A DNA stretch of 64,000 nucleotides from Luteibacter sp. UNC138MFCol5.1. GTDB taxonomy: Bacteria; Pseudomonadota; Gammaproteobacteria; Xanthomonadales; Rhodanobacteraceae. Positions 1 through 7,455 of the stretch are shown in pieces. Numbering within the stretch: the first letter of the stretch is position 1; each line of letters starts with the position of its first letter. The notes below the pieces were generated by a model. That model searched no databases and was not told the origin of the DNA. It saw only the letters and a program-made list of their open reading frames with translations. Where the stretch lies: positions 667,861-731,860 of the forward strand of contig NZ_FODZ01000001.1 in the NCBI RefSeq assembly GCF_900110505.1. Direction: 5' to 3'. The position numbers and the translations under genes were made by a program.

Positions 1-1809
1 CGCGCCGTTCGCGTCCGCGTAGCCGTAGGTCGACGCACCCATCGCGCTCGCGCCGATCGTGAGCTGCCCGCGATTGCCCAGCCAGCCCACTTCGCCGAGC
101 CCGCCACCGTCGGCGCCGCCGCGGCCCTGCACGTGCCAGCCGAAGCCGCCGTCGCCGTCGATGGGGCGGCTGGCGTCGACGATCCCCGCCGTGTGCCCGC
201 GGTCGCGCTGCACGGACGTGCTCCACGTCGTGCGCTGGTCGAGTGCCACGGTGACGCCGACGAAGATGCTGCGGTCCGCCGCGTCGTCGAGGTTCTGGTT
301 GTAACTCGCGTTGAACGAGATGCCGCCGCCGAGCGTGCGCAGCAGGAAGAGGCCCGCGTAACGCGACGCCTCCTGGCCGGCGTAACGCAGGCGCACGAGG
401 TTGGCGCCGAAGCTCGTGTCGCGGACGTTGAAACCGATCAACGCGCGATCGCTCACTCGTGGTGGCGGCGATCCGTATCCGGCCGCCACGTCGCGATAGC
501 GTGCGTCGCCGCGCACGGTGTCGAACGACGCGTTCACGTAGCGGCCGTTCCAGGCGTAGCCCAGTCCGTACTGCGCGCCGCCACCGCGCGAGACGGCGTA
601 CGACCCATTGACCAGGTGCGCGCCGCCGGGATTCCAGATCGCGCCGGCGCCGGCGGTGCCGCGCCCGTCGCCGGCCTCGACGTGCGATTCGAGTGTCAGG
701 CGGTCGTCGACGCCACGGCGCCATGTGCCGCTGACGACGGGCGCGCTGGCGTAATCGAACGAGTCGATGCCGTAGCCCTGGCGAACCTTGCCGAGTTCCA
801 CCGACCAGTCGTTCAGCCCCGCCCGCAGCAGCTGGCGCGCCGAATAGAACGGAAAGGTCACCGTGCTGCTGCGCCCGAGCGCGTCGGTGAGGACGACCTG
901 CGCCTGGCCCGCCTGGTCGACCCCGGGCACGGCGGTGAGCTGGAAGGGGCCCGCAGGCACCCGGCCGCTGTATTGCCGCACGCCGTCGACGTACAGCTCC
1001 ACGGCAGACGGCGCCGTCGCCTGTCCGAAGAACTGCGGCAGCGGTGTCGTGACCGTGTAGGGCTGCAGGGCGAAATCGCTGCCGTACGCGATGCCGCCGA
1101 TGCGCGTCGCGCGTGTCCAGGAAAGGTAGCCGGTGAACGTGTCGCCGACCGTCAACGCCTGCGCGCGGTCGGGGAACGCGAGGCGCCACTGCGTGTCCAG
1201 GCGCACGGTACCGCCACGCCATCCGTCCTCGCGCGTTTGATAGCGACGGGTCAGCGACGTGTTGCTGAGCACGCCGAGGCCGTCGCTGAAGCCGCGCAGT
1301 TCGGCATAGCCGCTCACGTTGCCGAGGCCGTCGCCGTGCGCGGCGTACACGTCGTAGTTGAGCAGCAGGCCGGTGCCGCTGACCGCCTTCATGGCGCTGC
1401 GCTCCGGGCGGTTCAGCACGGTGGTGGGCAGCGACAGCCTCTCGGGCGGCACGTCGATCGTCACCTGCTGCCGTGCCACGTCGTAGCTGTAACGGAGGTC
1501 CGGGATCGACGCGAGGCACTGCTCGCGCTCGTCGGCGCCGCTGGCGAAGCCCAGGCCGCGCAGGTCCGCCGGCGTCGCGCAGAGCGTGCCGTCGCGGCGG
1601 ACGAAATGGACGAGCCTGCCCGTGGCGCTTCCGTTGAGCACGACCTCCAGGTACAGGTCCTCGCCGACCGTGCGCACGCGCGGATCCACCGTCGGGGGCG
1701 GCGGCACGGCGAGTGCCTCGGTCGTCGTGGCGTGCGCGGCGCCCGCTTCGAACGCCAGCACGCTAGCGGCGGCCCGGGTCCACGACCAGGGTCGACTCCG
1801 CCGTCTCAC
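1..1809 (-). CDS. Fimbrial outer-membrane usher (Csu type), C-terminus cut off by the window edge
   Basis: Pore that exports and assembles chaperone-bound pilin subunits across the outer membrane. Only the first 603 codons are visible, and the frame is open to base 1. I start it at a GTG at 1809, overlapping the chaperone gene by 47 bases, because the product then begins with a signal-peptide-like stretch (MRRRSRPWSW, then a hydrophobic part ending near AHA, residue 27). The next possible start, GTG at 1761 just after the chaperone stop, would lose the positive N-terminus. The mature part shows usher features: the N-terminal domain (YLEVVLNG), a plug-like region (AVELYVDGVRQYSG) and many short beta-strand repeats of the barrel. 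It follows pilin and chaperone in order, as in Csu-like archaic pili. A tip adhesin may lie beyond the left edge. The long plus-strand reading frame over this gene is a shadow. Confidence 0.88.
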   Translation of the reverse strand, partial: MRRRSRPWSWTRAAASVLAFEAGAAHATTTEALAVPPPPTVDPRVRTVGEDLYLEVVLNGSATGRLVHFVRRDGTLCATPADLRGLGFASGADEREQCLASIPDLRYSYDVARQQVTIDVPPERLSLPTTVLNRPERSAMKAVSGTGLLLNYDVYAAHGDGLGNVSGYAELRGFSDGLGVLSNTSLTRRYQTREDGWRGGTVRLDTQWRLAFPDRAQALTVGDTFTGYLSWTRATRIGGIAYGSDFALQPYTVTTPLPQFFGQATAPSAVELYVDGVRQYSGRVPAGPFQLTAVPGVDQAGQAQVVLTDALGRSSTVTFPFYSARQLLRAGLNDWSVELGKVRQGYGIDSFDYASAPVVSGTWRRGVDDRLTLESHVEAGDGRGTAGAGAIWNPGGAHLVNGSYAVSRGGGAQYGLGYAWNGRYVNASFDTVRGDARYRDVAAGYGSPPPRVSDRALIGFNVRDTSFGANLVRLRYAGQEASRYAGLFLLRTLGGGISFNASYNQNLDDAADRSIFVGVTVALDQRTTWSTSVQRDRGHTAGIVDASRPIDGDGGFGWHVQGRGGADGGGLGEVGWLGNRGQLTIGASAMGASTYGYADANGA

Positions 1810-2512
1810 CGTTGATCCTCGCGCGCAGGGCACCGCCGCCCGGTGGCGTCGCACCTGGCACGCGCCACTCCATCGTGGCGCCTGGCAGCGCGTAGCCGAC
1901 AAGACCCGGCAGCAGCGACATCCGGTCCCCCTTCGCATCCTGCCGGACCACGTCCGCGATCTGCGCGTGGCCGGTGCCGGTGTTGCGCACGCGCAGTACC
2001 GAACCGCCGGGCGTGGCATCCCAGCTCGCCTGCAGCGTCGCCTTGACGGTCGGATCGCCGCGTGGCGCGAGGAACACCGGCACCGAATACCGCAGCACGA
2101 ACTTCAGTCCCTCCGTGTCCTTTCCGTCGACCGGCAATTCGTCGACCAGCACGCGATAGGCCCCTTCGTTCCCGTCGCCCGGCGGGTCGATCTGACGGAT
2201 GACACGCACCATCTGGCGGTCGCCGGGCGCGATCGTCACCATCGGCGGGCTGACGACCAGATCGCGCGACGCTTCCAGGTAATCCTTGCCGTCCGCCTGC
2301 GTCCAGCGGAACACGCGAACCTGCGCGTGGATCGCGTCGTTGCCCGTGTTCGTCAGCCACAGCGCGTCGGCGCGGGTGACGGCGGCGAAGCGCATGCCGA
2401 TCGGCGACACCTGGAGACCGCTCGCACGGGTGGGGGGCGGCGACCCCGCGGCGGTGGCCATCGCGAGGGCCACCGCGATGGCTCTCGCAACGGGGGGCGA
2501 GCATCGACGCAC
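1763..2512 (-). CDS. Periplasmic pilus assembly chaperone (Csu/PapD type)
   Basis: Periplasmic chaperone that captures pilin subunits and delivers them to the usher. The 249-residue product has an arginine-containing N-terminus and a hydrophobic signal sequence to about residue 30 (ending near TRASG). An immunoglobulin-like domain follows, with the usual chaperone signatures: a strand pairing region (ALWLTNTGN), an arginine-rich segment (RQMVRVIRQ) that would anchor the subunit C-terminus, and a hydrophobic G1-like strand (LKFVLRYSVPVFL). It starts two bases after the pilin stop and overlaps the usher start, so the three genes are clearly co-transcribed and probably translationally coupled. 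Confidence 0.88.
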   Translation of the reverse strand: MRRCSPPVARAIAVALAMATAAGSPPPTRASGLQVSPIGMRFAAVTRADALWLTNTGNDAIHAQVRVFRWTQADGKDYLEASRDLVVSPPMVTIAPGDRQMVRVIRQIDPPGDGNEGAYRVLVDELPVDGKDTEGLKFVLRYSVPVFLAPRGDPTVKATLQASWDATPGGSVLRVRNTGTGHAQIADVVRQDAKGDRMSLLPGLVGYALPGATMEWRVPGATPPGGGALRARINGETAESTLVVDPGRR

Positions 2513-2514
2513 CG

Positions 2515-3024
2515 TCAGTACGTGATGGTGGCGGTGATGACGTCGGTATACGCGCCGGCCGGGAAGTTCGTGCTCGGCACGCGTCCGTAGACGGGAATGT
2601 TCTGCACGGTACCCGTACCGCTACCGGCGAACACGTTGCCGCCCGTCCCCGTCGTGCTGCCCCAGATGTCGGCCGCGCCGCGCGACGGATTGCGGTAGAG
2701 CTGGTAGGGCACGAGCGCGGTGCCGTTGGTCATCGCGCGCGTCGTCGCGCTCGTCCCGTTCTGTCCGTTGTCGAGCGCGATCGTGTACGGCGCGCTGGGA
2801 GTGCAGTTCACGTTGAGCGCGCCCTGGTTGTCGACGTTCGTCGCCGTGGAGGGCTGGGTGCCGAAGTTCACGTCGGTCGGTGCGGTCGTGCTGATGTCGC
2901 ACGCCGCCGTGATCGTGATCCGCACGTTGAACGTGGTCGTGGCGGTGGCGGCCCGCAGCTGTGGCGTGGCCACGGCGGCCGAGCCGAGCGCGGCGAAGAC
3001 GAGGGGACGAACGAGGTGGCGCAT
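2515..3024 (-). CDS. Spore coat protein U (SCPU) domain pilin, secreted
   Basis: Structural pilin of the Csu-like pilus. I start it at ATG 3024, which has a GGAG ribosome binding site about six bases upstream and gives a clean signal peptide (MRHLVRPLVFAALGS, cleavage near LRA). An in-frame start at 3117 would add 31 non-conserved residues ahead of the signal. The mature protein (about 145 residues) opens with an alternating strand (TTFNVRITITAACDI) that carries the first conserved Cys of SCPU domains, has a second Cys (LNVNCTPS), and ends in the typical C-terminal strand YTDVITATITY used in donor-strand exchange. It is first in the operon, so the promoter should lie in 3025-3170. Confidence 0.87.
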   Translation of the reverse strand: MRHLVRPLVFAALGSAAVATPQLRAATATTTFNVRITITAACDISTTAPTDVNFGTQPSTATNVDNQGALNVNCTPSAPYTIALDNGQNGTSATTRAMTNGTALVPYQLYRNPSRGAADIWGSTTGTGGNVFAGSGTGTVQNIPVYGRVPSTNFPAGAYTDVITATITY

Positions 3025-3175
3025 GGCGATCTCCGAAGGTGGCGCACGCCGGAACACCGGCGTTGCGAGACGTGGTTCCTTCGGCTGCAAGAATCGGTGC
3101 GCGGGCGGTCGGCGCATGTGAAATTCCGGCCACGCTGCCGGATCGGCCTAGCGATGCCGAAAGTGCACAAGGCCG

Positions 3176-3193
3176 TGTCAAGGCTGCTTGACA
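3176..3193. promoter_or_regulatory. Palindromic operator candidate 1 upstream of the XRE/NatAB operon
   Basis: TGTCAAG-GCTG-CTTGACA, a 7-bp perfect inverted repeat with a 4-bp centre. A second copy lies 43 bp downstream (3219-3236), about four helical turns away. The right arm contains TTGACA, which could be a -35 box, with a weak GATGAT 20 bp downstream. The second operable gene after it encodes a small XRE-family repressor, which is the natural candidate to bind here. Operator function is inference. Confidence 0.6.
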
Positions 3194-3218
3194 CGCCCCG
3201 CGAGAGCGCGCAGGATGA

Positions 3219-3236
3219 TGTCAAGCGTGCTTGACA
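3219..3236. promoter_or_regulatory. Palindromic operator candidate 2 upstream of the XRE/NatAB operon
   Basis: TGTCAAG-CGTG-CTTGACA has the same 7-bp arms as the copy at 3176-3193; only the 4-bp centre differs. It ends 25 bases before the first start codon (3262), so a bound repressor would block the promoter or early elongation. The divergent pilin gene starts at 3024 and could also be affected. Confidence 0.6.
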
Positions 3237-3261
3237 TGCCTGACACCAAGGGGGCGGGACG

Positions 3262-3663
3262 ATGCGAGCGGTGCACAAGCGGTACATGCGGGAGTTCGTC
3301 CCGGCGATGCTGGGTTACACGGTGCTGATCCTCGCTTCGACGATGTGGCTGAAGACCCTCGACGGCACACTGCCGCGCGCCGTGGTGACGCTGCTTCCGG
3401 TCGTTCCCGTCGGCTTCCTCATCCGGGCGATGGTGCGCGTCATTCGTGACCAGGACGAGTTCGAACGACGGGTCGATCTCGTATCCATCGCCATCGGCGG
3501 GAGCGTCGGCACCTTCGGCTTCTTCACCTACGGCATGCTGCTCAGCGCGGGAGTGCTTCCGTCACCGGCGGCCGAGACCGTCGCCATCTGGGTACTGCCG
3601 ACGCTGCTGTTCTGCTTCGGCGTGGCGAAGTGCGCCGTCCTGCGGCACTACCGCGACCAATGA
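3262..3663 (+). CDS. Small integral membrane protein, first gene of the XRE/NatAB operon
   Basis: A 133-residue protein with about four predicted membrane helices (around residues 12-29, 34-52, 70-92 and 102-120) and a basic N-terminus (MRAVHKRYMREF). I cannot assign a function. Membrane proteins of this size are often found next to small XRE regulators, possibly as a sensor or accessory, but that is context only. It starts 25 bases after the second palindrome with a purine-rich ribosome binding site (GGGGCGGGA). Its stop overlaps the next start (ATGA at 3660-3663), so the two are translationally coupled. Confidence 0.75.
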   Translation: MRAVHKRYMREFVPAMLGYTVLILASTMWLKTLDGTLPRAVVTLLPVVPVGFLIRAMVRVIRDQDEFERRVDLVSIAIGGSVGTFGFFTYGMLLSAGVLPSPAAETVAIWVLPTLLFCFGVAKCAVLRHYRDQ

Positions 3664-3854
3664 TCAACCGCGTTCGCGAACTCCGCGGCGAGCTCGGCTG
3701 GTCGCAGGCGGACCTCGCCGAGCACCTCGACGTCTCGCGTCAGACCGTCAACGCGATCGAGACGGGCAAGTACGATCCGAGCCTGCCGCTGGCGTTCCGC
3801 ATCGCGCGGCTGTTCGGCCTTCCCATCGAATCGATCTTCACTCCCGGGGAATGA
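3660..3854 (+). CDS. Small XRE-family helix-turn-helix transcriptional regulator
   Basis: A 64-residue protein that is almost entirely one HTH_3 domain. Helix 2 and the recognition helix are clear (SQADLAEHLDVSRQTVNAIE), followed by the usual tail in which PIESIF resembles stand-alone Cro/C1-type regulators. The start ATG at 3660 overlaps the preceding stop. A longer frame from 3630 would only add residues encoded by the upstream gene. It very likely binds the two palindromes at 3176-3236 and represses its own operon. It has no ligand domain, so the signal may come through the membrane protein before it or through relief of repression. Confidence 0.88.
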   Translation: MINRVRELRGELGWSQADLAEHLDVSRQTVNAIETGKYDPSLPLAFRIARLFGLPIESIFTPGE

Positions 3855-3859
3855 CCGCC

Positions 3860-5416
3860 ATGAAGCGACCACCACGGATCGCCATCGTCGTCGCCATCCT
3901 GGCGGCCGTCCTCTCGGGACGCCAGTGGACGAAAGCGCATGGCGAGCCGTCCGCGAGCCCGTCCCCGCCCGCCGTCACGCGCCCCGCGCCACCGCGCGTG
4001 TGGCGCGTCGGGTCGGTCGAGCTGAAGCCGTGCGAGTTGCCGCAGGCGCATTCGGGGCTGTCGACCGCCGCGTGGTGCGCACCGTTCGACGTGCCCGAGG
4101 ACCGTGCGAACCCGAAGGGACGCCACATCGCCTTGCAGCTCGCGCTCGTGCGCAGCAGCGCGCAGGTGCCGGCGAGCGACATCGTGGCATTCATCGCGGG
4201 CGGCCCCGGGCAGTCGGCCGCGGAAAGCTATCCCGCGATCGCCGCCGCGATGGCGCCCCTGCTGCAGCATCGCAACGTGCTGCTGCTCGACCAGCGCGGC
4301 ACCGGTGGCTCGCACCCGCTCAGCTGCCGGGACGCCGGGCCGGGCGCGCCGGCCGGGGGGGACGAGGCGCATGGCTTCGACGCGGAAGCGGTGCGGAAGG
4401 AAACGCGGGCCTGCCTCGGTCAGCTGTCGAAGGACGCCGATGTCCGTTTCTACACGACGACCGACGCCGTCGCCGACCTGGAAGATGTGCGCCGCGCGCT
4501 GGGCTCGCCGAAGCTGGATCTGCTCGGGGTCTCGTACGGGACGCGCGTGGCGCAGCAATACGCGATGCGTCATCCGGACGGGCTGCGCACGCTGGTCCTC
4601 GACGGCATCGCGCCGAACGGCCTGGTGCTGGGCGAGGATTTCGCGGTGAACCTCGACGCGGCGCTGAAGGCGCAGTTCGCGCGTTGCCACGCCGACGAAG
4701 CCTGCCGCAAGCGCTTCAACGATCCTTACCAGACGCTCTACCAGCTACGCGACGCGCTGCGCGCGAACCCCCACAAGGTGACGTTCCGCGATCCGCAGGA
4801 CTATTCCTCGGTGCAGCGCGTGCTCAGCGAGTTCTCGCTCGCGACGGTGGTGCGCATGTTCGCCTATTCGCCGGAAACCGCCGCGCTGCTCCCGTTGTCG
4901 ATCGACGCGGCGGCGCACGGCGACGTCGGTCCGCTGCTCGGGCAGGCGAAGCTGCTCACCGGCGATCTCGGCGACACGATGGACGGCGGCATGCAGTACT
5001 CGGTCATCTGCACGGAGGACGCCGACCTTCTCCAGCCGCGGCCGCAGGACAAGGACACGATTCTTGGCGACACGCTCATCGAGGCCTTCCGCGCGGCCTG
5101 CTCGGTATGGCCGCACGGCGAGCGCCCGGCGAACTTCCACGCGCCGCTGAAGAGCGACGTGCCGGCCCTGCTGATGTCCGGCGAGTTCGATCCGGTGACC
5201 CCGCCCCGCTACGGGGACGACGTGGTGAAGGGACTGCCGAACGGCCGCCACCTCGTGCTGAAAGGGCAGGGCCACAACGTCGTGGCGCGAGGCTGCATGC
5301 CGCGCGTGCTCGAGCGATTCATCGACAAGGCCGACGCGAAGGGGCTGGACGTGAGCTGTCTGGACCGCCTGAGGCCCTTGCCCGTATTCGTCGGATTCAA
5401 CGGAGCCACGCCATGA
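3860..5416 (+). CDS. Secreted alpha/beta hydrolase, tripeptidyl aminopeptidase (TAP)-like, peptidase family S33
   Basis: Probably releases short peptides or amino acids from peptide N-termini in the periplasm or outside the cell. The 518-residue product starts with a basic, hydrophobic signal sequence (MKRPPRIAIVVAILAAVLSG). It shows an HGG-like oxyanion segment (FIAGGPGQSAA), LLDQRGTGGS, the nucleophile elbow GVSYGTR with Ser225, Asp444 in SGEFDPVTPP and His472 in GQGHNVV. A C-terminal TAP-like domain includes SVICTEDAD. I chose ATG 3860 because GGGGA lies nine bases upstream. ATG 3851 overlaps the XRE stop and is possible, but its SD sequence would be too close. It ends in an ATGA overlap with natA. 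The exact substrate is unknown. Confidence 0.86.
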   Translation: MKRPPRIAIVVAILAAVLSGRQWTKAHGEPSASPSPPAVTRPAPPRVWRVGSVELKPCELPQAHSGLSTAAWCAPFDVPEDRANPKGRHIALQLALVRSSAQVPASDIVAFIAGGPGQSAAESYPAIAAAMAPLLQHRNVLLLDQRGTGGSHPLSCRDAGPGAPAGGDEAHGFDAEAVRKETRACLGQLSKDADVRFYTTTDAVADLEDVRRALGSPKLDLLGVSYGTRVAQQYAMRHPDGLRTLVLDGIAPNGLVLGEDFAVNLDAALKAQFARCHADEACRKRFNDPYQTLYQLRDALRANPHKVTFRDPQDYSSVQRVLSEFSLATVVRMFAYSPETAALLPLSIDAAAHGDVGPLLGQAKLLTGDLGDTMDGGMQYSVICTEDADLLQPRPQDKDTILGDTLIEAFRAACSVWPHGERPANFHAPLKSDVPALLMSGEFDPVTPPRYGDDVVKGLPNGRHLVLKGQGHNVVARGCMPRVLERFIDKADAKGLDVSCLDRLRPLPVFVGFNGATP

Positions 5417-6147
5417 TCGAGGTGAGGGATCTGCACAAGTCGTTCGGCGAGGTGCGCGCGGTCAACGGCGTGAGTTTCGTCGCCCGCGACGGAGAGATCA
5501 CCGGCCTGCTCGGTCCCAACGGCGCAGGCAAGACCACGACGCTGCGCATGCTCTACACGCTGATGAAGCCGGACGCCGGCCAGGTGCTCGTCGACGGCGT
5601 GGACGCGGCGGTGGATGCGGATGCCGTGCGCCGCCAGCTGGGTGTCCTTCCCGACGCGCGCGGCCTGTACAAGCGCCTGACGGCTTCCGAGAACATCGAT
5701 TACTTCGGCCGGCTCCACGGGCTGCCGCCGGCCCTGCTGCGCGACCGTCGCGAGGCGCTGATCGACGCGCTGGAGATGCGCGACATCGCGACGCGCCGGA
5801 CGGAGGGCTTCTCGCAGGGGCAGCGCGTGAAGACCGCCATCGCACGCGCGCTCGTCCACGATCCGCGCAACGTGCTGCTGGACGAGCCGACCAACGGGCT
5901 GGACGTCATGGCGACGCGCGCGATGCGCCGCTTCATGCGGCAACTGAAGGACGAGGGGCGCTGCGTGCTCTTCTCCAGCCACATCATGCAGGAGGTCGCG
6001 GCGCTCTGCGATCGCATCGTCGTGATCGCGCACGGGCGCGTGGTCGCCGACGAGGCGCCGGCGATGCTGCTCGAACAGACGGGCGAGGCGACGCTCGAGG
6101 ACGCCTTCGTGAAGATCATCGGCACGGACGAGGGGCTCGCGGCATGA
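5413..6147 (+). CDS. natA: ABC exporter ATP-binding subunit, NatA-like
   Basis: ATPase of a two-component exporter related to the NatAB sodium extrusion system of Bacillus. The 244-residue product has Walker A GPNGAGKT (residues 34-41), a Q-loop region (LGVLPDARGLYKRL), the signature FSQGQ in place of LSGGQ, Walker B with LLDEPTNGLD, and the switch His in FSSHIMQEV. The start overlaps the hydrolase stop and the end overlaps the natB start, both as ATGA. The transported ion or drug cannot be read from sequence, and the NatA label rests on overall similarity and on the permease that follows. Confidence 0.85.
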   Translation: MIEVRDLHKSFGEVRAVNGVSFVARDGEITGLLGPNGAGKTTTLRMLYTLMKPDAGQVLVDGVDAAVDADAVRRQLGVLPDARGLYKRLTASENIDYFGRLHGLPPALLRDRREALIDALEMRDIATRRTEGFSQGQRVKTAIARALVHDPRNVLLDEPTNGLDVMATRAMRRFMRQLKDEGRCVLFSSHIMQEVAALCDRIVVIAHGRVVADEAPAMLLEQTGEATLEDAFVKIIGTDEGLAA

Positions 6148-7319
6148 CGGCTTTCTCCACGGTCTACTGGAAGGAAGTGCGGGAGAACCTGCGCGACCGC
6201 CGCACGTTGATCAGCGCGCTCGTCACCGGTCCGCTGCTCGGCCCCGTGATGTTCATCATGCTGATGAACGTGATGGTCACCCGCGAACTGGCGAAGACGG
6301 ACCGGCCACTGACCGTGCCGGTCATCGGCGCCGAACTCGCGCCAAACCTCGTCGCCGCGCTCAGGAGCGCGAGCATCGATGCCGGCCCGGCGATACCCGA
6401 CCCCGAGAACGCGGTACGCGAGCAGCGCACCGACGTCGTGGTCCGGATCTCGCCGCGTTATCCCGAAGCCTGGGCGAAGGGACAGCCCGTGCAGGTGGAG
6501 CTCATCTACGATTCGTCGCGGCGCGACGCGTCGGCGCCGATCATGCGCGTGCGCGGCCTCGTCGAGAGCTACGGCCGGCGCGAAGGCGCGATGCGGCTGA
6601 TCGCACGCGGCATGTCGCCGAACACGGCGTGGCCCGTGCAGGTCGCGGACCGCGACCAGGCGACGTCGCAGTCGCGTTCCGCGCTCATGTTCTCCTTCCT
6701 GCCGTACTTCTTCGTGCTCACCGTGTTCCTGGGCGGCATGTATCTCGCGATCGACCTCACCGCCGGCGAACGCGAACGGCAGTCGCTCGAGCCGCTGTTC
6801 GTCAATCCGGTACCGCGCTGGCAGATCCTGGCCGGGAAGCTCGGCGCGATCTGCACGTTCGCCCTGGTCAGCCTGTTGCTCAGCGTCGCGGCCTTCGCGA
6901 CCGCGCCCTGGTTCATCCCGACGGAGAAGATCGGCATCGCGCTGGATCTGGGCTGGCGCTTCGGCTCGCAGGTCGTGTTGCTCATGCTTCCCATGATCCT
7001 GCTGCTCGCCGCGTTGCAGTCGCTGGTCTCCGCGTTCGCCAGGAGCTACCGCGAAGCGCAGACCTACCTCTCGGTGCTGATGATCATCCCCGTGCTGCCG
7101 AGCCTGCTGCTGTCGGTCGTCGCCATCCGCGCCGAGCCCTGGATGTACGCGGTGCCGCTGCTCGGACAGAACCTCGGCATCGTGCAGCTCCTGCGCGGCG
7201 ACGGCATGACGGCGTGGGAGATCGGCCTGTGCATGGCCGGTGGCTTCACCGCGGCGATCCTGGCCATCTGGGCCACGGCGACGATGTACCGCTCCGAACG
7301 CCTCGCGATCTCGGGGTGA
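6144..7319 (+). CDS. natB: ABC exporter permease, NatB-like
   Basis: Membrane subunit paired with the preceding ATPase. In 391 residues it has one N-terminal helix (about 24-45), a large extracytoplasmic domain (about 50-180) and five or six C-terminal helices with the ABC-2 type motif region (DLTAGERERQSLEPLF) between the first two. This is the architecture of NatB and related sodium or small-molecule exporters. It is the last gene of the operon; a palindromic repeat at 7335-7437 follows and separates it from the convergent TonB receptor gene. Confidence 0.85.
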   Translation: MTAFSTVYWKEVRENLRDRRTLISALVTGPLLGPVMFIMLMNVMVTRELAKTDRPLTVPVIGAELAPNLVAALRSASIDAGPAIPDPENAVREQRTDVVVRISPRYPEAWAKGQPVQVELIYDSSRRDASAPIMRVRGLVESYGRREGAMRLIARGMSPNTAWPVQVADRDQATSQSRSALMFSFLPYFFVLTVFLGGMYLAIDLTAGERERQSLEPLFVNPVPRWQILAGKLGAICTFALVSLLLSVAAFATAPWFIPTEKIGIALDLGWRFGSQVVLLMLPMILLLAALQSLVSAFARSYREAQTYLSVLMIIPVLPSLLLSVVAIRAEPWMYAVPLLGQNLGIVQLLRGDGMTAWEIGLCMAGGFTAAILAIWATATMYRSERLAISG

Positions 7320-7334
7320 CGCTTGCCGCCCGAT

Positions 7335-7437
7335 GCCGTAGGAGCGCGCCCTGCGCGCGACATGTTTTAAGGCCTTGAGCCAGAGCGCCTGTAGCTCCTC
7401 GCGAAACGCTGTCGCGCGCAGGGCGCGCTCCTACGGC
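7335..7437. repeat. Palindromic dispersed repeat (GTAGGAGCGCGCC type)
   Basis: Arms GTAGGAGCGCGCCCTGCGCG... at 7338-7361 and the matching complement at 7411-7434, extended by GCC/GGC on the outside, with a spacer of about 49 bases. It can fold into a long hairpin between the convergent genes natB and the TonB receptor and may end transcription from both sides. The same arm type recurs at 23216-23322. Confidence 0.9.
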
Positions 7438-7455
7438 AGGCGGGCAGGGCGGTTG

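Noticed and set aside
133..1815. 560-codon plus-strand frame over the usher gene
   Set aside because: Ala/Arg/Val-rich shadow typical of the strand opposite a GC-rich gene; the minus strand encodes a clear usher.
3176..3236. TTGACA hexamers in the palindromes as firm -35 boxes
   Set aside because: They are part of the symmetrical arms, and no good -10 lies at 16-18 bases. I keep them as operator candidates only.
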